Below are positions 15,534 to 24,500 of a DNA stretch of 26,513 bases, piece by piece (position 1 is the first letter of the stretch; each line of letters opens with the position of its first letter). The stretch is taken from the NCBI GenBank assembly GCA_002448875.1, contig DKAS01000131.1, forward strand, positions 1,523-28,035, in the 5' to 3' direction. The stretch comes from Proteobacteria bacterium UBA6920 (lineage in GTDB: Bacteria; Pseudomonadota; Gammaproteobacteria; SG8-11). The notes beneath the pieces were generated by a model. The model did not search any database, was not told where the DNA came from, and saw nothing but the letters and a program-made list of their open reading frames with translations. The position numbers and the translations under genes are program-made.

Positions 15534-18500
15534 ATGGCAAGCCGCATTGAAGCCGATCCAACAAGCACAGGTGACCCGGGCGCTAATAAGGAAATAAAAA
15601 TCCCCCGTCGCACCGTCCCTAAGTTCTTTGTCACCCTGCTCCTCATTCTCTGCATCGCACCGATTTCCGATTTGCGCAGCTCGACCAGCCAGCTGATGCT
15701 GAGCCCATTTTCCAATCGCAGTGCCGCTACGCCCTTGGCCGACAGCACGGTGGCGGGCGGCATTTATGTCGTCGTACAACCACAGGATCAAATCAACCGG
15801 GTGTTGTTCTTCGTCGACGACCCTGCAATGATCAATGGCGTTTATCGAACGGACAACAAAGCGCCCTTTGATCTGGTCGGGGGCAGCACCAATGGCGCCG
15901 TTGTATTCGACACGACCACCTTAACCGAAGGCATACATACCATCACTGCCCAGGCCGATTTGCTCAGTGGCACAACGGAAGTGATACATGCGAATGTCTA
16001 TGTCGCCAATACCTGGGCGCAGATAACGCTGAATCAGCCTTTACTGGTAGTCAATACGCGCATAGGTGGCTCGGCCGTCAAAAAGTCAGTCGTCGTCGAC
16101 ACAAGCGATCACAGCAACGCGACATTTTCCGCATTCAGCGCTGAAGCCTGGTTATCGCCGCTACCGAACTCCGGCTCCACACCGCAAGAATTGCTGGTAT
16201 CCATCGACAGTAACGGGCTGTCTCCCGGCGGATACAGCACAACGCTGAACATTGCCACTGACGGCTACCTTACCGCGCGCCTGCCGGTGATCATCGACGC
16301 GCGCGCCCCCGATGACACCACAGAACTGCAATTCAGCCTGCTGGCGGATAGAAGTCACCCCATGCCATTGGATGAAGAAGTCATAGCAGGCAACCAGTAC
16401 CTGTTCGTGCACACGGATGCGGCCATAACCAAAACGGAATTTTTTATCGACGATCCGCTGGGTCAAAGCACACCGTTACGCAGCGATACCAGTGCGCCAT
16501 TTGACCTGGCCGGCGGCAGCACCTCCGCGGCCAACCCCTTCGATACCACTGTCTGGCCCGATGGTCACCACGTGTTGACGGCACGCATTGAAATGGCCAC
16601 CGGTGAACTGCGTCTGGTGCACGCCAATATTACGATCGGTAACACCTTGCCGGTACTGGGTTTTGACAAAAGTTCTCTGGTGTTTTCGGTAACCGAGGGT
16701 TCCATCCCGCCGGATCAGGTCCTGACCCTGAAAACGAGCGACGGTAATGCGGCCGCCTATAGCACATCCATCGACGTCCCCTGGCTCAGCACCCTGCCCG
16801 CGGAGGGCACCGCGCCGGAAACCCTGATCGCCACGGCGAGTGCTGCATCATTACCCACGGGCACCTACTTGGGAACCCTGAGCGCCGTAGCGACGGGCTA
16901 TTTGTCTGCACGCATTCCCGTAACGCTGTCGATCAACCCGAAAGCGGCGCCTCATCAAGTCGTATTCAGCACGGTGGCAAATCGGACCAACCCGCTCGAT
17001 CTCAATGGGGCAATAGTAGCGGGTTCCATTTACATATACGCCTCCCCCGCCACGGATATCAGCCGCGTGGAGTTTCACATGGACGACCCGCAGATGGCCA
17101 GCGGACCTTCCGCCGTGGACAACAACGCACCATTTGATTACGCGGGCGGTAACTCGACGACGGCGAATCCACTGAATACTACGGTGTTGTCCGATGGGTC
17201 GCACATCCTGGCCACCAGGATAATATTGAAAACTGGTGCCACGGAAGATTTGTATGCCGGCTTTACCGTCGGCAATGTTTCACCGGTCATCACCACAAAT
17301 CTATCTCGTCTGGAGCTGGCGGTAGACCTGCGCCAGGGAACCGGCACCGTCCCCCTGTCCGTTTCCACCAGTAACGGCAGTGTCGCATCGGTAACTATTC
17401 AGGATCTGGCGAGTTGGCTGGTTTTCAGTCCGGCGAATGGCGCCACGCCGCTATCCACCAACGCCAACGTAACCGCGACCGGATTATTGCCCGGCGCGTA
17501 TAACAGCGTAGTCAGCATTACCGCCACCGGATACCAGAGCGCCATTTTGCCGTTCTATTTGACCGTAACCGATTTGGATAAACCGCCGGTAGCCGTACCG
17601 GGGGGGCCGTATGTAGGCAATATTAACTCCCCTATCATATTTGATGGTACCGGCTCGTACGACCCCGATATCGAACCCATCACTTACGCCTGGAACTTCG
17701 GCGACGGCAGCAGTGGCAGCGGCGCAAAACCAAGCTACAGCTACACCAACGCAGGCAACTATACGGTCACATTGGTGGTCAGCGACGGCTACAAGCAATC
17801 GCCGCCGGCGACGACATCCGTCCACGTCAACCATCCTCCGGTGGCAAACGCCGGTGCCGATTTTTCCGTGAACGAAAACACCACGGCAACACTTGACGGC
17901 AGCCAGTCGACAGACAGCGATGGCAACATTGCGCAATACCTGTGGCTGCAAACCGGCGGCCCCGCGGTGACATTGACCAACGCATCGTCTTCAATAGCCC
18001 ATTTCACCGCGCCTGAAGTCACCGCGGACACCATGGCACAATTCCAATTGACGGTGACAGACAATACCGGCGCGAGCGCCCAAGACAGCGTGGCCGTTAC
18101 CATCCGTCAGGTGAACAAACCGCCGGTGATTTCCTCGATCCAGGCCAACCCACCGACCCTGCTCGACAATGAGACCAGCCAACTTTCCGTGCTGGCCTAC
18201 GATCCTGACCCCGGCACCAACCTGACCTACCATTGGACTGTCCCCGCGGGGGCCGGTAGCCTGAGCAATAGCAACGTGGCTAACCCGGTCTATACCCCGC
18301 CGGACGTCGCTGCGGAGCAGTCGTTCACGTTGTCCGTTACCGTCAGTGACGGCACGGCGTCCACTTCGGCAACCGTTACCCTCACCGTCAACAACGCCAT
18401 GCCCGCGGGCGGCCTGATACCGCCGGGGGATTTGTCCGGCGTGCTGGGTTCGGGTGACTATATTCTCGATGGTGACTATTACATCAATGGCTGGTTGACG

Positions 18501-21500
18501 ATACCCTCGACGGCCACCTTGACGATCAAACCCGGCTCGCGCCTGTTTTTCCACTGGTGGTCCGGCATGGAAGTCTCGGGCCGTCTCAGCGCCGAAGGCA
18601 CCGCCGACCAAAGAATACTGTTCACTTCCGCGGATTCCACCGGTCACTTTTTCCAGCCGCCGTCAACCCCAACCCCAGGCGAGTGGTACGGCGTTATCTT
18701 CGGCGACACCGCCGGTGGATCGACAATGTCCTACTTGACACTCGAGTGGAGTCGTACCGCCATCACTAACATTGGCGCCGACCTCACCATCGACCATTGC
18801 AAACTTGAAAATCACAAAACAGATGGCCTATTGATTTACGGATATGGAACCACAACGATTACCCAGGGCATTATTTCAAACAGCGTAATTTCCGGCACCA
18901 ACTATCAAGGCGTTGGTCTTAGCCTCTTCGATGCCGCTCCCCAGGTAACCGGAACCACTATTACGAATCATTTCGTCGGTATCTATATCGACGGCAAGGA
19001 TGCCAATGCTGTTATCAAGAATGGCAATGATATCTATGGCAACAAAATGGGTATCGTAATCGGCTGGTACGACGACAGCGCCAACTATCCCGACCAGACC
19101 TTCCCGGCACCTCAACCGATCATCACTCAGAACAATATTCATGACAACCGACAATTCTCCTGGCTGGATCCGATCAATTTCGCACCCTCGTCAATGTGGT
19201 TGGGTAGCAATTTTGACATGTCGGCTGCCGTGCTTCACATGGAAAACAATTGGTGGGGCAGCAACCGACTCGGTGATATCACCCGCACCATCGCCGATAA
19301 CACCATGTACTGGTCATACCCGCAGGTCAAGTATGTCCCCTTCCTGGATGCCCCTTATCCGCAGGGAAAGTCCGTACAGATCAATTATCTGACCGGTAAC
19401 ATCAGCGACGACCACCCTCTGTCGCCCAACACCACCTATGAGATCGCCGGCACGGTAACGATCGCCGCGGGCACCACCCTGACCGTGCCCGAGGGCGTCA
19501 CTATGCTGTTTTATCAGGGCGCACGTTTTGACATTGCCGGCAACTTGATCGTGAACGGGTCCGATGGCAGCCCGGTGCACTTCACCACCGCGGAAGACGT
19601 CAGTTACTACCGGGCGAACGCGGGCTACGCCAATTTCTGGAGCGGCCTGATGGTCGCCAACGGCGGGCGCGCCGATATCCAGCATGCGGTGATCGAATGG
19701 GCGGCATATGGGGTATACGTTACCAACGCCACCGCCGTCATCCGCAACAGCGTTTTGAAAAGCAACTACTACGGACTGCGCGCCGGCAGCCAGGCAGTAG
19801 TTACCCTGGCACCGGGAAACATCGTCACCTACAACAATATAGGCATTCGCGCCAGCGGAACATACACTGCCGGCAACGACCCGATACTCAAGGTTAACGG
19901 CAATGATATCTACAATAACAAGCAATCGGCCATCTATGCCGACTACTATTCGTATTCTAACTCTACACCGATAGATGCCACAGGCAACTGGTGGGGGACA
20001 GCGAACAGCGTAGATATAGATAACGTTATTTACGACCAGAAGGATCACCATCTGAATCCCACGGTCAACTACAGCGGTTATCGGAACGAAGTACTCGTCA
20101 GCCGACTGGAAGGAACGATTGCGTCGGATAAATCCCTGATCACCGACATCCCCTATTGGGTCATGGCCGACACCGTCGTTCCCTCGGGTGTCACCCTGGC
20201 GTTGCGCAATGGCGTGCGCCTCCAATTCCTTGATAATACCGGCCTGACTGTCGCCGGGAGCCTGCAAACCAGCAGCCCGGAAAACCTGCCCGTGGTTTTG
20301 ACCAGTGACAATCCAGCCCCCAGTAAAGGGATATGGAAGGGAGCCTTTGTCAGCGGCTCGGTGTCCATCGACTCTACCGACATCCTCTGGGCGGACAAAG
20401 GGCTGAACTTCAGCCAAGGCGGCGGCCAGGTTTCCCATACCACGATCAAAAGGACCCATCAGGCGATTCGCGTCAGTGGCGGTTCAAGTCCGCAAATCGG
20501 ACCGCAGAACATTCTATTGTTGAACGACTACGGTATCTATGCGCAAGGCGGCGGCAGCGACCCGAAACCCGTCGTCCATGGCAACAACCTCATTTACAAT
20601 CAGATCGCCAATTACTACGCCACCGGGTTCACCAACACCGGCACCATTCTCGATGCCAGTGGAAACTGGTGGGGAAGCAGTGGCACCGGCGATATCGAAA
20701 ACAGCGTCCACCATGCCTTGGACGATACCACCGCGCCTTTCGTCAACACCGGCGCCTCGCTGACGCAATCGGCGGTTATTAAGCCACTGCTCTCACCGGA
20801 CTACAATCTGAATCTGCGCAGCGGGGTCTGGTACGACGTGGAAAACAGCCTTGAAATTCTCCTCGGCGTAAAACTCACCGTGGCAGAGGGAGCCACGCTG
20901 CGCTTCTCTCCCAGCAATAGCATGCTCGTAAGCCAGGGCACTGTGGATATTCAGGGCGACGCCGAGGCGCCGGTCACCCTGACCAGTAACGGTTCAGCCC
21001 CCGCGAAAGGTAGTTGGCAAGGCATTATTTTCTCCACCCCGGCCTATAACACATCTTCAACCATCCGACACGCCGACATCAGATACGCCGCGACGGGTAT
21101 CTCCGTCGCGGAAGCGGGCTATACGCCTCCCAGCGCGGCAAATCCTGGCTTGCAGTTCAACAATAACCGGATTTCCGACTTCAGCCAGTCCGGTATCGCC
21201 ATCGCCGTCGATTCGTATGCAACCATACTCGGGAACGACATCGTCAATAACGACCATACCGGCACAGGTATCTACCTGAAGAATTCCTCCCCCTTGATTT
21301 CCGGAAATCACCTCCACGGCACCGCGGCCGGTATCTATTTGGACGGATCCAATGCCCAAATAAAGTCCTATCCTTCAATAAAGGATGGCAACGAATTCGA
21401 AAACAATATCGTCGGCATGCACATCGAGGGCAACCATGCGTTTGCGACCAATCCCGCCCCCGCGATCAATAACAACAATTTCCATGACAACGTCAACTAC

Positions 21501-24500
21501 CACCTCAGCAGTCACGGCTACGGCGGCCTCACACCCTCCGGCGAATTCATCGACGCGCAAAATAACTGGTGGGGCACCGTCAATCTTCGCCTCGTTCGCA
21601 ATCGTATCCTCGACATCAACTATCCCGATGCCTCCACAATAGACCAAAGCGAACCGACGGTCGTTTTCCAACCCTACCTCGATGCCGCCTGGCCACAGGG
21701 CAGTGTTTTCACCGCGGACACCAATCTAAGCGGTACGATTACGACCGACACCAACCTGCTGGCCGGATTAGACTATACCGTTTCCGGCAGTCTGACCCTG
21801 GCAAGCGGCGCCACCTTGACCATTCCGGCTGGCACGTCCCTGAATTTTGCGCCCGGCGCGCAATTACTCGTCTATGGCACACTGCTGGCGCCGGGCGAGT
21901 CCTATCTCCCTGTCACCTTTACCGGTAACGGCACCGGCGATCTCTGGGGCGGCATCGTGATTTACGGCTCCGCGAATATTGAACATGCCATTGTCGAACA
22001 CGCGAACACCGGCATTACCTTCTATAACGCAACCGGTCACCTGCGCGACAGCCTGATCGACCTCAATCAGATAGGCGTTCGCATCTATGGCAAATCCACC
22101 CCGCTATTACGCGAAAACAACACCATCACCAACAACGCTATCGGGATACTGGTGGAAGGCACGGGTAATAGCGACGAAAACCCGACCCCAATAATCCGGG
22201 GTAACGCCATCCACGCGAACGCGCAATACAATTTGCAGACCAAGAACTTCTTTGCCGGCCAAACAGCGTCCGTTTACGCGAAGTTCAACTGGTTGGGCAG
22301 CGCTCAGAATTCCGCAATAGAATCCACGCTGGAACACCGCATCGACAACAGCAGCTTGCCCCTGGTCGACTACATCCCCTACCTCGACGACCTCGATGGC
22401 CGGGCGCTCACGCCGGTGATCAATGATACGCTTACCGGTACCGTCGACGGTACGCAGCTTGCTCCCGGGACCACTTACTTACTGCACGACAATATAGTGA
22501 TCACCGGCGGTTTGTCACCAAACATCGTATTCCGCAGCGACACCGGCGTGGGCGTCACGCTCGATCCACAGGCATTTGCCATAGCGGCAAGCGAACTCTA
22601 TCCGGTCGTGTTTACCAGCCTGCAACAGGTCAAGCTCTTGAATGGAACCTATGATTACAGCCGTTCCTGGACAGGACTGCACATCAATGTCGATAATGCA
22701 CAGCAAGGAGCGAACCTTCATGGCGTATTTGTCGAATACGCCGAAAACGGTGTTTATATCGAAAGCCAGGTTTCCTATACCGATTCCTATACAACCCGAT
22801 GGTTCGCCAGCGACTCCGTACAAATAGCCGACAGCCTGGTCAGGCGAAACAAGCAGGGGATACTGATTCATGAGGCCTCGCCCAATATCGTCGGCAGCAC
22901 TATTTCCGACAACGAGACCGGCATTCGAATTGAGTCGATCTCTTCGCCGAAGATATCCGAAGGCAACAAGATTTCTCACAACGGCGTCGGTATTCATATC
23001 GATGGCTACGGCGGCATGCAGAAATTCATCCCGCCGCCGAGCGACGCATACGCATCCATCTGGCCAGCCATCAAATACAGCATGGAAGCCGCTCCTACCA
23101 TTAACGGTAACGAATTCCGCGATAACATTCACTATTCCATGGTTGCGACCAATTTCAACGCCAGCAGACTTTCCCACACCCGGCAGAACGTCAACGGTTC
23201 GGGAATATTATCGATACCGACGTTGCGAATTGACGCAAGCCGTAATATCTGGAACCAAACCGACCCTACATTGATAGCCAAATCTATCTTTGACAGAGGC
23301 GATGACTCAGGTCTCAATGTCTGGGTGGATTATTCGAATTACCTTGACGCATTCGGTGGTAACGCTCAAAAAGCTGACGAGTTATCCGGCCCTATCTCGG
23401 GCGCGAATTTGTCGCCCGGCCAGGTTTACAGGGTTATCGGCGATATCGCATTCAGTGGTGACCTTCCGATCGGAACGACCTTCGAATTCGTCGACGGGTA
23501 TGCCATCGATATCTACGGCGACGCGTCCGTAACCGGCATGCCGGACAACCCGGTTGTATTCAAGCCCGCACTGGCCAGCGGAAAAAATGGCTGGCTGGAT
23601 ATCCACCTCACCGGTAAAGTACTGGTAGGGTATGATTTTCTCAATAACAGAAACATCTATCGAGACTATGCAGTCACCGTAGACTACCTAAACCTTTCAT
23701 CCGCAGACATAGGCATACGTGTAACGAGCGGGGAATATATCGAAGATTTAGGCAGTTCAGGCAACAGTGAATTGATAGCTACATATGTGCGATGCGATAC
23801 CGTTGACATTGCGCATACTCGAATTGACGACGCAAATATAGGCATTTGGTCAAGTCACTCAAGCCCAAAGATCAATGCCAATTACATTTCGCGATCGGTT
23901 ATTGGCCTGCTGGCCACTTCCATAGCCTCACCAGAGGTCGCCAACAATACCATTATCGACAATGAACTAGGCATCTTCGTCAACAGCGCCGACAGCACGC
24001 TTTTACCCGTCTATACGCATATCTGGAATCCTACCATCGAAGGCTGGGATACAATCCAGTCAGGATTCACATACACAGACGCCCAGCCAAGAGTCAACGC
24101 CAATCGCATCGCCAATAATTCGCAATACAACTTTGTCGCTACCCACTATCATGACAGAACTGTCATTACGCCTCTATATCAGGGCTTAGCACCGGCCACC
24201 ATGGTGACCGAGCTTGACGCCAAAGGGAATTGGTGGGGATCGATCGATCCGACGAAAATCAGCGAGAGTATTTTCGACTTCGCGGAAAACCCAAGAACCT
24301 CGCCTTGGGTAAATTACCTAAACTTTCTCAATGAAGACATGAACGAGGCGGCGGGCAATTACCTTGCAGGAACCGTTGGTGCAGCGCAAATTACTGCCGG
24401 GCAGACTTATCAGGTCATCGGCAACACTGTATTGAATGTAAATAACTTACCGGCCGGTACGCGGTTCGAAGTGGTTGACAGCTATTCGATTTCCATCGCC

